A stretch of DNA of 64,000 bases, from assembly GCA_009746045.1 (NCBI GenBank), contig RPFO01002176.1, positions 259,501 through 323,500 of the forward strand, written 5' to 3'. Both the position numbers and the translations under genes were made by a program. Shown piece after piece: positions 51,616 through 62,201 of this stretch (positions within the stretch are counted from its first letter, which is position 1; each line of letters opens with the position of its first letter). The notes beneath the pieces are model-generated. The model made no database searches. It was not told where the DNA came from and was given only the letters and a program-made list of their open reading frames with translations. This DNA is from Mesostigma viride. Taxonomy: Eukaryota; Streptophyta; Mesostigmatophyceae; Mesostigmatales; Mesostigmataceae.

Positions 51616-53802
51616 CTAGCTGGCGGAGGCCCCACTGTCACCCCCACTCGTGAGCATCGCGATCAGCCCCGAGTTGTCCACCAGCATGTACAGGTACGAG
51701 GAGAGCGTGAGCGTGAGCTCCCAGCCCAGCGCGCCGTCCAGCCGGCGGCCAAACAGCGAAATCGGCTCCGTCACGTCCAGCGAGCGCAGCTCCCCAATCA
51801 CTTTGTCCACCGTGTTGTGGAGGCGGAACTCGTGCGCCGACAGCGCGTCGCCTACCGCGTCCTTGGTGGCGCCGCCCGCTGGCTGCTGCGCCAACGCTGC
51901 TCCTGCCATGTCGGTGGCGGACTTTCCGGCCTGCAAGGCGGCCAGCAGAGCGCCGGGTGGTGCCGCCTCGCCATTCTGCATGGTGACAGACGCCTTTGTG
52001 AACGACATCGCCTTCTTGGTCAGCAACCCCACAGCCCCGCCAGCACTCAGGCTTCCATCCCCGCTCGACAATGTGGGTGCCCTTTCAGCACCGTCGGTGT
52101 TCGCGCCTCCCTTTGGCACGCCCGACGCCAGGACACTTGGCAGGTTGCCGGCGCTTCCGCTGCCGCCCTTTGTGGCAGATGCAAGCATCGTGGTGAAGCT
52201 CGCGCCGCGCATCCACCGTGTGCGTGCCGTCTTGCTCTGCTCCAGCCGCAGCCACTGGAGCACGCGCCGCCGCAGGAGTGCCTGGTGCCGCTCACTCTCC
52301 TCGTTGCCCAGGGCCCCCCAGTGGACGACCGCGTGCAGGTAGGGGCCGAGGAAGACCAGCCCGGACGCCAGCATGACTGTCGGGAAGGAGCGCAGGTCCA
52401 GCCCGACGCCCGCGTTGTGCGCGACCAGCGTGCGGTACGCCAGGTAGACAAACTGCGCGCCCAGGATGGCCGCCAGCACCACGACGGTGAAGTAGATGCG
52501 CACCACGTACGTGCGGCCAAACTCGGTCAGCAGCAGCGCGCGGCAGCGCTCCCACACCACCAGGTTGGCGCCCGTGAGCGAGAGCACCACCGACGGGGGC
52601 CCACCGGATGCATCCCCCTCCTTCCCTTCCTTGTGGCCCGCCTCCCGGCCCTTCCCTTCCTTGTCCACCAACATCACCGACCTGGAGTCATCGTCCAGAA
52701 ACCCAGCAGGCTCCGCGCTCGCGTTCTCAAATGACTGGGAACGCTTGGGAGCCGGACCGCCGGCCGCCGTAGAGGACTCGGTTCCATTGCGGGGCAGCGA
52801 TGTCCCCGCCAGTGCACTGCTCGTGTCACCATGATCACCGGCTCTCTTCGGTAGGCTATCGAGCGATGCCTGCCGGGAGCCCCGAGAGTACCTGGCCAGC
52901 TTGCCGATGTTGTTGGGGAGCGGCTTGCCTGTCGGGTGGGTGACGCCGCCTGAAGAAGAGTTTGTTGTGTCGGCGTTGGCGGGAGCGCGCGGGCACTCGA
53001 GCAGCTGGCCCAGCGCGTAGAGCCACTGGTAGCGGCGGCGGAAGTTCTGGATGGAGGCCATGACGACGGGGAGGACGTAGCAAGAGAACAGCGTGTGCGT
53101 CAGTCCCGTGGCGAGGAACACCAGGAGTGTGACACTTGGCGCCTCGCGGTAGATCCCCCAGGGCACGCCCAGGACAAAGTGGCGCGAGAAGACCGGGAGG
53201 AGGGCGACAATGGCGCTGACCGCGCCGCGGGCAGTGGTAAATCGGCTCTCCCCCGTCCCCAGCACCCACGACTGCTGCATCTCACGCTTCAGCCGCTCCG
53301 TGGACCGCTTCCCGCCAGCCCCCGCCTTGAACTGTCCGAGCACGATTGCCAACAGGACGGCCTCGGTGGCCACCTTGACATGGCCGGGGATGCCGCTCTC
53401 TGTCACCGCCTCGCGCTGGGGGGACAGCGACCAGTTTGCCGCGTGCCGGCCCAGGATGGCCCTCATGCTGGCGATATTCAGCCCGGGCGCCTCCATCTCC
53501 AACACGCACGTGGCGGAGCCCAGGTCCAGCCCGACACGTGCTGCGGCGAGCCGGATCTCAAACTTGGCGAGGTCCGGGTTGTGGAGCAGGGGAATCCAGC
53601 CAGAGATCATCTCCTCGTCGCGCAGGGCCGAGTGGCGCCGTAGGCGGGGCAGCGACGCCGGCACGCGCGCGGCATGCTTGGCGGCGATGCCGGCCTTCCA
53701 GTAGAGGTAGATGGCGAATGAGAGGGCAACGTCAGGCCAAAAATAGCGGGTGATGAGGCCGCCGGTAGAGCGGTTGGCGTAGAATGCGAGCGAGCTGTCC
53801 AT
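51616..53802 (-). CDS. Multi-pass membrane protein of unknown function, only clear host-gene candidate
   Basis: One uninterrupted GC-rich frame. I chose the ATG at 53802 (context TCCACCATGG), giving 728 residues; the frame stays open to an upstream ATG at 53934, but those 44 codons look untranslated (two TTACCACCATG repeats). Hydrophobic segments at about 20-38 (YFWPDVALSFAIYLYW), 142-160, 190-212, 222-250 (SVTLLVFLATGLTHTLFSCY), 430-455, 475-498 and near the C-terminus (LTLTLSSYLYMLVDNSGLIA). Between about 270 and 400 and between about 530 and 640 it is Ser/Gly/Ala-rich and probably disordered. I do not recognise the family. Its high third-position GC differs from the surrounding transposon relics. 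It may lack upstream exons. Confidence 0.7.
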   Translation of the reverse strand: MDSSLAFYANRSTGGLITRYFWPDVALSFAIYLYWKAGIAAKHAARVPASLPRLRRHSALRDEEMISGWIPLLHNPDLAKFEIRLAAARVGLDLGSATCVLEMEAPGLNIASMRAILGRHAANWSLSPQREAVTESGIPGHVKVATEAVLLAIVLGQFKAGAGGKRSTERLKREMQQSWVLGTGESRFTTARGAVSAIVALLPVFSRHFVLGVPWGIYREAPSVTLLVFLATGLTHTLFSCYVLPVVMASIQNFRRRYQWLYALGQLLECPRAPANADTTNSSSGGVTHPTGKPLPNNIGKLARYSRGSRQASLDSLPKRAGDHGDTSSALAGTSLPRNGTESSTAAGGPAPKRSQSFENASAEPAGFLDDDSRSVMLVDKEGKGREAGHKEGKEGDASGGPPSVVLSLTGANLVVWERCRALLLTEFGRTYVVRIYFTVVVLAAILGAQFVYLAYRTLVAHNAGVGLDLRSFPTVMLASGLVFLGPYLHAVVHWGALGNEESERHQALLRRRVLQWLRLEQSKTARTRWMRGASFTTMLASATKGGSGSAGNLPSVLASGVPKGGANTDGAERAPTLSSGDGSLSAGGAVGLLTKKAMSFTKASVTMQNGEAAPPGALLAALQAGKSATDMAGAALAQQPAGGATKDAVGDALSAHEFRLHNTVDKVIGELRSLDVTEPISLFGRRLDGALGWELTLTLSSYLYMLVDNSGLIAMLTSGGDSGASAS

Positions 53803-53934
53803 GGTGGAAGGTAAAGAGGCATACTTTGCGCATGGTGGAGCAGTAATCAGGGCGGAGGGGAGCATGGTGGTAAGGGGGGAGGCTAGGAAGCCGACCATAT
53901 TGGTAGGCATATGTGGTAGGTCAGCAGGGGGCAT

Positions 53935-54672
53935 GGTGGTAAGGGAGCGTAGGAAACCATGCGGGTTGGGGAGTAAAGGCGGGCGATAAGGACAATCGCC
54001 GAGGGAACCAGCAACCAGTCAAGTCATTCCATCAATTCGTCAGTGCTCAGTCATGAGGCCCAGTATAGGGAAGTACCAAGAGACAGAGGCCAGTAGGACG
54101 GGGGGGAGGGGCGGGGGGGAGTTGAGGGGCTGCGGGATGAGATGATAGGCCAGATGGCAGATAGATAGGCCACGATACCCATACCCATAGGCCACTGATC
54201 TTGTATTGGTAGGCAAGGGTAGATAGGGTAACCGTACATTTATATGGCTAGGTAGGGCCTGGCTAATGGTTCATTATTTGACATTATGGGAGTCGGTGCC
54301 ACCCGAATTGTGTGCATGGGTGGGTGGCCTTTCCATGTGTGAATGCGAAGCAGGTTACCAGGACTAGGTCTACGCAAGACAGTCCACACGCAGAAAAAAA
54401 CTGTAGTGGTAAGTATAGTGAGCTTTCCATAGCATATAATTAAGATTATGATGCGCAAGGTATATATCCGATACACGTTTTTTTAAAGAGCGCAGCAATG
54501 CATAAGCCCTCGATGGAGTTGATGATGGTGGCGATGAGTAGAGAGATAGCGCGCGACAAACGTAGCTATATTGGTTTACATTGGCGCGCCTCCCTACAAA
54601 TGAACGCGGGCTAGGAAAACCAGGTTATGGATTCCACATCCTTCTCCATCCTCTCCCCCCCCCCAGGCCCCA
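53935..54672. other. Non-coding stretch upstream of the membrane-protein gene
   Basis: Probable promoter side of the minus-strand gene. Short GATAGGCCA/CCCATA repeats at 54140-54200; nothing else seen. Confidence 0.3.
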
Positions 54673-54892
54673 GCATCCACCCACCCACCCACCCACCCAC
54701 CCACCCACCCACCCACCCACCCACCCACCCACCCACCCACCCACCCACCCACCCACCCACCCACCCACCCACCCACCCACCCACCCACCCACCCACCCAC
54801 CCACCCACCCACCCACCCACCCACCCACCCACCCACCCACCCACCCACCCACCCACCCACCCACCCAACCAACCAACCAACCAACCAACCAA
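54673..54892 (-). repeat. (CCCA)n then (CCAA)n array
   Basis: About 48 CCCA units followed by seven CCAA units. Open frames (HPPT, GGWV) are artefacts. Confidence 0.98.
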
Positions 54893-55404
54893 CACACCCA
54901 ACACACCCACATACCCGGTCATATATGGCCACAATGAGGAGCTCAATGTGTTGGACATCATCCTCCACGCGGGTGGGCCAATCCCGTTGGTGCCCACGTG
55001 CTGGCCGGTGTACAGGAAGTAGCGCGAGGCAGCCGCAAACTGTGGGGTCCGGCCATACACAACTCAGTCACACACACATGTACACACACACACACACGGA
55101 AAGCAGAGCTGGAGCAGCGACGCGCATGCAGGTCATGCGCATGATCACGAACAACGCAGGCAAGGCTACCTAAGGTTACGGTTGCGTTGCCACAACACAA
55201 GCAGCGTGCCACTGTGCATGCACAGCATCCGCATGATCGTGTCTCGAGAGGCAGGCAAGGTTGAGAATACCAAAGGCAGAGCGGGGAAGTGCACGCAGGC
55301 CCATCATTGATAATCCTTACTGGAACATGGATCCTTAAGCACCGACAATTAAGCACCGATTATCAATCATTGATTGCATGCATTTTTGCTGGTGAGGCAG
55401 GCCA
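54893..55404. other. Non-coding stretch
   Basis: A short (CA)n run at 55064-55100; no gene recognised. Confidence 0.35.
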
Positions 55405-56513
55405 GGGTTGGGTTGGGTTGGGTTGGGTTGGGCTGGCTCGGGTCGGGTCGGGTCGGGTCCGGTCGGGTCCGGTTGGTTCGGTTCAGTTCGGTTCGGTTCG
55501 GTTCGGGTGTGGTGTGGTGGTGGGGCGGGGCGGGGCGGGGTGTGGTGGGGTGTGGCGGGGCGGGGCGGGGCGGGGGGGGTGTGGCGGGGCGGGGCGGGGC
55601 GGGGCGGGGCGGGGCGGGGTGGGGCGGGGCGGGGCGGGGCGGGGCGGGGCGGGGCGGGGCGGGGCGGGGCGGGGCGGGGCGGGGCGGGGCGGGGCGGGGC
55701 GGGGCGGGGCGGGGCGGGGCGGGGCGGGGCGGGGCGGGGCGGGGCGGGGCGGGGCGGGGCGGGGCGGGGCGGGGCGGGGCGGGGCGGGGCGGGCGGGGCG
55801 GGGCGGGGCGGGGCGGGGCGGGGCGGGGCGGGGCGGGGCGGGGCGGGGCGGGCGGGGCGGGGCGGGGCGGGGCGGGGCGGGGCGGGGCGGGGCGGGGCGG
55901 GGCGGGGCGGGGCGGGGCGGGGCGGGGCGGGGGGGGCGGGGCGGGGCGGGGCGGGGCGGGGCGGGGCGGGGCGGGGCGGGGCGGGGCGGGGCGGGGCGGG
56001 GGGGCGGGGCGGGGCGGGGCGGGGCGGGGCGGGGCGGGGCGGGGCGGGGCGGGGCGGGGCGGGGCGGGGCGGGGCGGGGCGGGGCGGGGCGGGGCGGGGC
56101 GGGGCGGGGCGGGGCGGGGCGGGGCGGGGCGGGGCGGGGCGGGGCGGGGCGGGGGCGGGGCGGGGCGGGGCGGGGCGGGGCGGGGCGGGGTGGGGTGGAT
56201 GGGGTGGGGTGGGGTGGGGTGGGGTGGGGGGTGGGGTGGGGTGGGGTGGGGTGGGGTGGGGTGGGGTGGGGTGGGGTGGGGTGGGGTGGGGTGGGGTGGG
56301 GTGGGTGGGTGGGGTGGGGTGGGGTGGGGTGGGGTGGGGTGGGGTGGGGTGGGGTGGGGTGGGGTGGGGTGGGGTGGGGTGGGTGGGGTGGGGTGGGGTG
56401 GGGTGGGGTGGGGTGGGGTGGGGTGGGGTGGGGTGGGGTGGGTGGGTGGGGTGGGGTGGGGTGGGGTGGGGTGGGGTGGGGTGGGGTGGGGTGGGGTGGG
56501 GTGGGGTGGGGTG
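55405..56513 (+). repeat. G-rich pentamer array: GGGTT/GGTCG variants, (GGGGC)n, (GGGGT)n
   Basis: Order: GGGTT units (55407-55430), GGTCG and GGTTC variants (55440-55510), (GGGGC)n from about 55524 to 56189 with a few 4- or 6-base units, and (GGGGT)n to 56513. The plus strand is almost free of A. ORFs of several hundred codons on both strands are by-products. Confidence 0.98.
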
Positions 56514-56570
56514 GTCCGGTGACTGCACAGAGCAATTCACGTTTGTTCATTAACTGAATGGAAGGACTGC

Positions 56571-56592
56571 GGGGGGGGGGGGGGGGGGGGGG
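56571..56592 (+). repeat. G22 homopolymer
   Basis: 22 consecutive G, 58 bases after the pentamer array. Confidence 0.95.
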
Positions 56593-56678
56593 CGGAAAGA
56601 AGACACAACCCTAGGCCTAACGCTGTCACCCTTGCATGAAAGTTCGTCTCAAACGATGGAGTGATTTGGTGATTGTCG

Positions 56679-57059
56679 TTAATGTCGTACCTTTCCTTCC
56701 GTGTATAGCAGAACTGGAATACTGAAGGGAAGGAAGAGGTGATAGAGGAACTCCTTTAGAAATATCCACAGGCGGAATTCGACCTTCTCCTCGGCTTCCC
56801 CAGCGACATCGTAGTAAGGGTCAGCGTCCGACGTTTCCAACGACTGGATCTGGTCCATCTCTTCGGGATCCAATTCGATCCGCAAGGCCGACAAAATTAT
56901 CTTGGGCAACGTCCGACGTGAACCTGCGGCAGGCTGAGCATACTGCGAATCTACGTTGCTATCAGCTGCGCATTTGGAAAGTACGCCGTAGGACCCGTCT
57001 CCCCCCCTTCTCGGCAAATCCTTCGGGACACTACGAGCCGGTCTCTGAACCGGATACAT
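56679..57059 (-). CDS. Possible exon, 126 codons, unknown
   Basis: ATG at 57059. Basic N-terminus, acidic middle (IELDPEEMDQIQSLETSDAD), hydrophobic C-terminus (LKEFLYHLFLPFSIPVLLY). AAAG-GTACGA just before the stop could be a splice donor, so this may be a first exon. No family recognised and no second exon found; it could also be a chance ORF. Confidence 0.3.
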   Translation of the reverse strand: MYPVQRPARSVPKDLPRRGGDGSYGVLSKCAADSNVDSQYAQPAAGSRRTLPKIILSALRIELDPEEMDQIQSLETSDADPYYDVAGEAEEKVEFRLWIFLKEFLYHLFLPFSIPVLLYTEGKVRH

Positions 57060-58423
57060 GTTCCACCTAGCGATTGATATTAAAGATCTAGTATTCTAGA
57101 TGATGAAGGTTTCGCCAGGCCCGAATATGATGCACTTACAGCTAGTTCACGTTTGGACATTATAGAGTTGTTCGAAAGGAATTCCTGCGTTGCTCATTGT
57201 TCCCAAGGGCACCACATTATTTGTCGGCTATTCTGCCATTTAGTAGTCAGCATGTACCCATTCCTCAAATTTTTTGAGAGCAACGACTGCCGTGCAGATT
57301 ATCGCCTTCCGACGCCCAGACATGAGACACCGCGCGTGCAGGCGGGGCAGGTCTTCGGCGAGATCCCCGGTGAGATGGTTGAAGTCAGGAATAGGGACCG
57401 ACTTGGCGCATGGCCGTGATACAACGCCTTTATAGTTTACCCTGTGGTGACGCGTGGCAGTACTGTGGCAGTACCGTATTGCAATTGTGACGAGCCCACC
57501 ACATAACGACCTTGATTTTGCTGGATTAGGACCAATAATGCAAGGGTAATTAGCACACAGCTGCTCATGCTGCCACGGCCCATACTGGGTTTCTATGTTC
57601 CCAGGAATGACATTCTAGTCTTGTTCCAGGAATAATTTATGTTGCACATCTCAAGTTCAACGGAGAGTCTAGTTAGCCGCGGGACTCAAACCGGCCGCTG
57701 TGTCGAGCACGTTCGTAGGCCCTAAATTCAGTTTATGCAGTTCGCCGGGCTGTAGGGCCCGATGTAATAACACCATGCCACGATCCATGGTTTCAAAGTA
57801 AATGCAAGTGGACTCCTTTGCTTCAACGAGTAGTTCATTTACTCAGAGTTTACCTAATGTCAGTACTAGCTGCGTGCGTGAAACGTTATCCCTGTCGTCG
57901 GTCATGCTTGGTCCAGCAATTCCTGGTCCAGCAATCTCCTGCTGCACCAGCAAACACCTGTCGGGGGCCGACCCCTAACAGGATCTATCTACGGGTGCAC
58001 GTGCGCCTGAACACCGATCAGTTGATAAACCGGCCGTGGTGACTCATGTGGTCGACATGATTGTGTAGTCCGGCCATACCAGGATCTCGACGTCAAGCTT
58101 GCGTTGATCTGAAGCCATATCCATTGTGGACGTCCTAGTTGACATTGCTTCGACGGCGCAGCGCCTGGAAGCCTGATCGAGTACGTCATGAGCATGGGGA
58201 AACCGACGCATTCTGCGTCTGCATTTCTGCGAGGAATGTCGGACCTGATAAAGCATGCATTCGGTTGAGCAATTGAACCAATTTAGCAACCAGCACGTGA
58301 CGTTGAATTATAACTCTAAAAAGAGCAAAAACATGTTCAACCAGCCATTGGCTGGCGCATAGACATCCCTAGTGTGGGTGGTGAGCTGCAGTATGGAAAC
58401 TGGAAGAGTTACGCGGATTGACA
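57060..58423. other. About 1.4 kb without a recognisable gene
   Basis: Only short ORFs without features. A short direct repeat CCAGCAATTCCTGGTCCAGC lies near 57910-57940. Confidence 0.3.
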
Positions 58424-58706
58424 TACACCCCTAGTCCCACGTATAAGATTTCCAGGTTGAGACCCTGGATTTTGAAATTTCAGGTTTAAGATCGCAGGGC
58501 TGGCTTTGGGCAAAAAGATCTTAAAGTTGGTACAAATGGCTGGTCAGTGGTATGCGATACAGATTATATACTCATGTATACCGCATCAGGTTTGAGATCC
58601 TACCGCTCTCAACTTTAAGATCGTCAGCCCTGGATTTGATTTTAGGTTTAATATCGCAGCCCTGGGTCGGCCGGATCCCAATCTTAAACGTGGAGCTAGG
58701 GGTGTA
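58424..58706. mobile_element. TA-flanked MITE, about 280 bp
   Basis: TA-CACCCCTAG...CTAGGGGTG-TA, with inverted repeats continuing as CCCACGTATAAGAT against CCACGTTTAAGAT. Interior copies of TTTAAGATCGCAG. TA on each side fits a Tc1/mariner-type target. No ORF. Confidence 0.65.
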
Positions 58707-58805
58707 GTTGGCGGATGGGATTTGTTATGCACCCAATGTGGAAATAATATTGAATGGCCTTTCCTTAAGGTCGATGGCATGATCTTGAGTGGGTAGTGTG
58801 TTACA

Positions 58806-58876
58806 TATCAAGGAGACAACCAGCGCAGGCCAGAAATCGGGAGAATCCGGACCATGGTAGCTCGAGCCTGCCGTTG
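58806..58876 (+). repeat. Short dispersed repeat, copy 3 of 3
   Basis: AGGAGACAACCAGCGCAGGC to GCCTGCCGTTGTCTTG. Its ends AGACAAC and GTTGTCT are inverted, so this could be a very short MITE. Confidence 0.75.
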
Positions 58877-59364
58877 TCTTGTAGTGTGTTACATATGTGA
58901 ACTATTTCTAGGATGTTATATAAGAACACCGTGCTCGGTAGTACGGTATTAAGTGCTCAAGACAACTATTATTATCATGGCTGTGCACAGGACAAGTATA
59001 TTTTGCGTCTGATATATTTTGCTTATGTCTCACGCGTGCGAACTGTTGAAGTGCTGTCTTACCTGTGCATGTGTACGAGCAGTCGTGCACAGACGTTACT
59101 TGGGTTACTTGATGTTAGTTTGTGCACGGATGGTACCACTTGGCAGTGGCTGGAAGATGAGGCGCCAGGCTATTCATGAACGACGTGTTTGTTAAGATTT
59201 ATTAAACAAAAACAAAGCCAACGCTAACAAGAGATACCACGACAAAATAACTAAGCCGGCGTGGGACACTCAATCCAGACCGCGGACGAAGTAAAACAGG
59301 CAACAGCCTAAACCGTGCTGCGTCGCAAAGTCAGCCCGCACGTGCGGCGGAGCAAGATGTCAGC

Positions 59365-59380
59365 ACGAGTTTATTTAATT
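59365..59380 (+). mobile_element. 16-base LINE2-like tail insertion with 11-bp TSD
   Basis: ACGAGTTTATTTAATT lies between two copies of AAGATGTCAGC (59354-59364, 59381-59391) inside LINE3 codons. It resembles the last bases of LINE2 (CACGAGTTTAATTAATTAAT, minus of 7411-7430). Confidence 0.6.
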
Positions 59381-59870
59381 AAGATGTCAGCCATAGCCCG
59401 GGTAAGCGCTACCGAAAGCGGGCGTCTAGGCTTTGCGATAGCGACCCCACTCCACTGGTTGGCGCCAATATGACGTCCAGGTCCGCGCAGACCAACAAGG
59501 AGCCCGCTGGCCCTCCAGGTCCAGGCGGTCCTCCCGGAACCGGCAGCATTACTCGAAGAAGCCGGCGGTACTTCAGGGTCCCCAGGGCCCCGAACTCCTC
59601 CAAGACAAAGGGAACCATGTGCACAGTGGTGCCCGACGTCGCCATAGATAGGCCGTGAGCTTGCCGGCCCGCTCAGCCCAATCCGCCGCGTAGCCCGCCG
59701 CCTGGGATGCACCAACCACATGGCTAAGAGCCAAGGGGCGAGCCACAGAAACGTCAATGAGCAAGTGCCGGCCGCCTCCCTCAAAGTCCAGAACCACGAT
59801 GTCAGGTCGGTGGTTGGGGAAGTAGAAATCCGCGCCGTCCGCATCCTCAGACCGGATCGATGCTTGTGTG

Positions 59871-59963
59871 CATTGGGGAAAACGTACCGGACCATGGCGA
59901 GCACCACCGTCAGGAGCCTCCTGACGGTGGTGCTCGCCATGGTCCGGTACGTTTTCCCCAATG
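59871..59963. repeat. Perfect 93-bp palindrome
   Basis: 46-bp arms with one unpaired base at 59917 (CATTGGGGAAAACGTACCGG ... and complement). Made of LINE3 sequence around the MVRYVFPNA codons. Confidence 0.97.
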
Positions 59964-60243
59964 CGGGACCATGTGCAAGTACAAGTACCAATTCTGATTC
60001 TGTTGGCCACCCACGGTCCAAATTAATTAACTTTTTGGAGGGGGGAAGGACAGATGGTGCCACATGACGTACGGACTGATGGGCACCGTAGACCCCTCAT
60101 ACAACTTGCGGAGGGCAGCATCCATAGGCCTGGGAACCCGGTATAGAGAGCAATTCCTAAGGTTACCCGGTATAGACAACAATTCCTAATATTCCAAAGG
60201 GCAGACCACAATACTGAGTCAAAGGCCTGGACGTAAAGCTAGC

Positions 60244-61325
60244 TTAAACTAAATTAAATTAAATTAAATTATAACATGTCTCCGTTGGGAGATCATGTAG
60301 CACATATTCCTTGCTTGATGGATGTCCAGAGGTGGGCGGAGCCGCGTGATCGAACAAACCTAACTCTAAGCGGCTATCTAGTCTAGAAAAATCCTAACTA
60401 ACTACACTATACTCAGCAAACCGCCCCTTCCTCTTGGGGGGGGTGGCTTCCCCACTGTCAGGGGCTGGCGTGTGAGCCTGGACAATCTTCTTCCACCGCT
60501 TCTTGTTCTGCATGGCAGTCCAAAGAAGAGAGAGGGAGTGAATGCGGTGTTCAAACTGAGCTGGGACCACTAGGTCGGCCAGCAACATCTGGATGTAGTT
60601 CATGGCAGGTTTACCTAGCTTCCTGGGAATGTCCTTGGGGCCAGGCCAGGTCAAGATGTGCCCGGCGCCCTGGTTGGCCAAGCCGCTGGGGGCCGGCCAG
60701 ACCCAGGGCGGTGTTGACCTGGCTGGTGCGAGCAAGATGTCCTAGAAATGCTATCCTACGCTGCCTACTAATCTCGTCCGAAATACGAGGCATACCCTGA
60801 TACAAAGACTCGAATCACCTACGCTGGGAAAACCCTACATTCAGGACCTGTCGGAGCATCCTGTAAACCGTGCCGTCTAGCTTGGCCGCCAGTGTGTCCG
60901 TGAGTGTCCATGCCTCGGCGCCATACATAAGCACCGTGAGGACGAGGACCTTGAAGAGCATGCGCTTACGGTGCTCGCCCAGGCCCTTCGAGCGCCAGTA
61001 CTAGGTGGTGAGCGAACGGAGCCGGGCCCTGGCCAGGCCGATGCGGATGTCAACATTGTCGGCGGTGTCGGGGAGCATGCTCCCTAACAGTTTGAAGCGA
61101 TCACGAAACGGGACCTCCGTCCCGTCGAGCAGGCGCGGCAGCGGCGGGCGACTGGAGGCTCCAATCACCATCGCCTCCGTTTTGACACTAATCTCCAACC
61201 TCACCGCCCTCGCCTCCAACAAGCCGGCCAGACAGTCCAGCCAGGTCTGAATGTGCTCGGGGCGCGCGGTGAGGGTGGTGTCATCCGCATAAATCAGGTC
61301 GGCCAGGCGGTAGCCTGAGTGCCAA
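60244..61325 (-). pseudogene. LINE RT C-terminal part and 3' end, minus strand
   Basis: Minus strand: YRLADLIYADDTTLTA (YADD box, bases 61280-61291), then LLGSMLPDTADNVDIRIGLA, VLVLTVLMYGAEAWTLTDTL, RMLRQVLNVGFSQRR, AFLGHLARTSQVN and a basic C-terminus to a stop at 60394. Stops after LRSLTT and near 60820 break it. The 3' UTR ends with the CTCCCAACGGAG hairpin (60280-60291) and a (TTTAA)n tail (60250-60271). This is the only RT seen for the hairpin family to which LINE1 belongs. Confidence 0.85.
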
Positions 61326-62201
61326 CCCCGCCGTGCTCGCGCTCGTTAAGAGTGTCCAAGCCGGGCTCAAACCCCTTAAGGGGACTCGGCGCGGCGAATA
61401 TTTCCCGCGCTAAAAAAATTCCGCGGTACCCCTACGTACCGTGAAAAGTGGGTGCACGGTGCGCGCACCCCTTGCGGAAGTGGCCATGGCGACTGCTTTT
61501 ACACGAAACGTGACAAATTGGCACGCGGAAGGCAGAAAACATGCTCGATTGTTGGAGAAGATTAGGTACTGATTCCACTTTGTGGTGGGATGGTTGCGAT
61601 CTGTAATGTCGCGGGCTTGTTTTCTTTACCATCGACAGGGGGGGTCCGACCTGAATTTCTGTCGGGATGAATTGAGTATAAAGGATGCTGCCTGCGGCTG
61701 TGATTGTCGATTGTTACCAGCTTTGATGGTCGTAAGGGAAGCTAGTTTAATGATGTTTCTAAATCCGTAATTTTCCCGCTGCTTCTATTTACCTATCCCG
61801 TCATTTTGCGGAGATAACATTAGGCCTGCGCGATGCGCGCCCGACCTCTCCATGAAAGGCTGGTCTTTCTTGTGCGCCTGGGCACGAATAAATGCCCGTT
61901 ATGCATGGTACGTTCTTGCATTAAAAAAACGTCTACAGCTAGCGTTTTCCTGCTTTCTTGGCTCGTTAGACGTAAGCTTTTTGCCTTCTTTCCGGCCAGA
62001 TGCTGCCATGAAGTTGCGGGTCCTGGCGCTGCATCGTTAGAATCCTGGATGTTTTTTAGCCAGTTAGTCTGTGACGTGGCTCCCTAAGCTCGTCTGGATT
62101 TGTACTAGAACACGCAATTTGTAGTTCATTTTGAAAAGTTGTATTTTATTGAATTTAAAGTTTCCACTTAAGTCTCTGAGGCAGGGGAAGTTCATAGGAC
62201 C
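61326..62201. other. Non-coding stretch
   Basis: No gene recognised; only short ORFs. Confidence 0.3.

Larger units (their letters stand above)
59200..60000 (-). pseudogene. LINE3 3' end, minus strand, with internal palindrome
   Basis: Minus strand carries HRPDIVVLDFEGGGRHLLID, VSVARPLALSHVVGAS and, after indels, YGDVGHH and ALTRAMADIL, matching 48902-49474, then the 3' UTR (59200-59260). Frames are broken. A 16-base insertion interrupts the C-terminal codons (59365-59380), and 59871-59963 is a perfect palindrome. Confidence 0.75.

Noticed and set aside
53803-53934. Upstream ATG as start of the membrane protein
   Set aside because: The 44 extra codons look like leader sequence with two TTACCACCATG repeats; the ATG at 53802 has the better context and precedes the first membrane segment.
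55405-55440. Telomere-like GGGTT repeats
   Set aside because: Only about five units that grade into GGTCG and GGGGC. Not TTTAGGG or TTAGGG, and internal.
55289-56557. ORFs of 355 to 422 codons on both strands (Gly/Ala/Arg and Pro/Thr repeats)
   Set aside because: By-products of the GGGGC and GGGGT pentamer array; no non-repeat domain.
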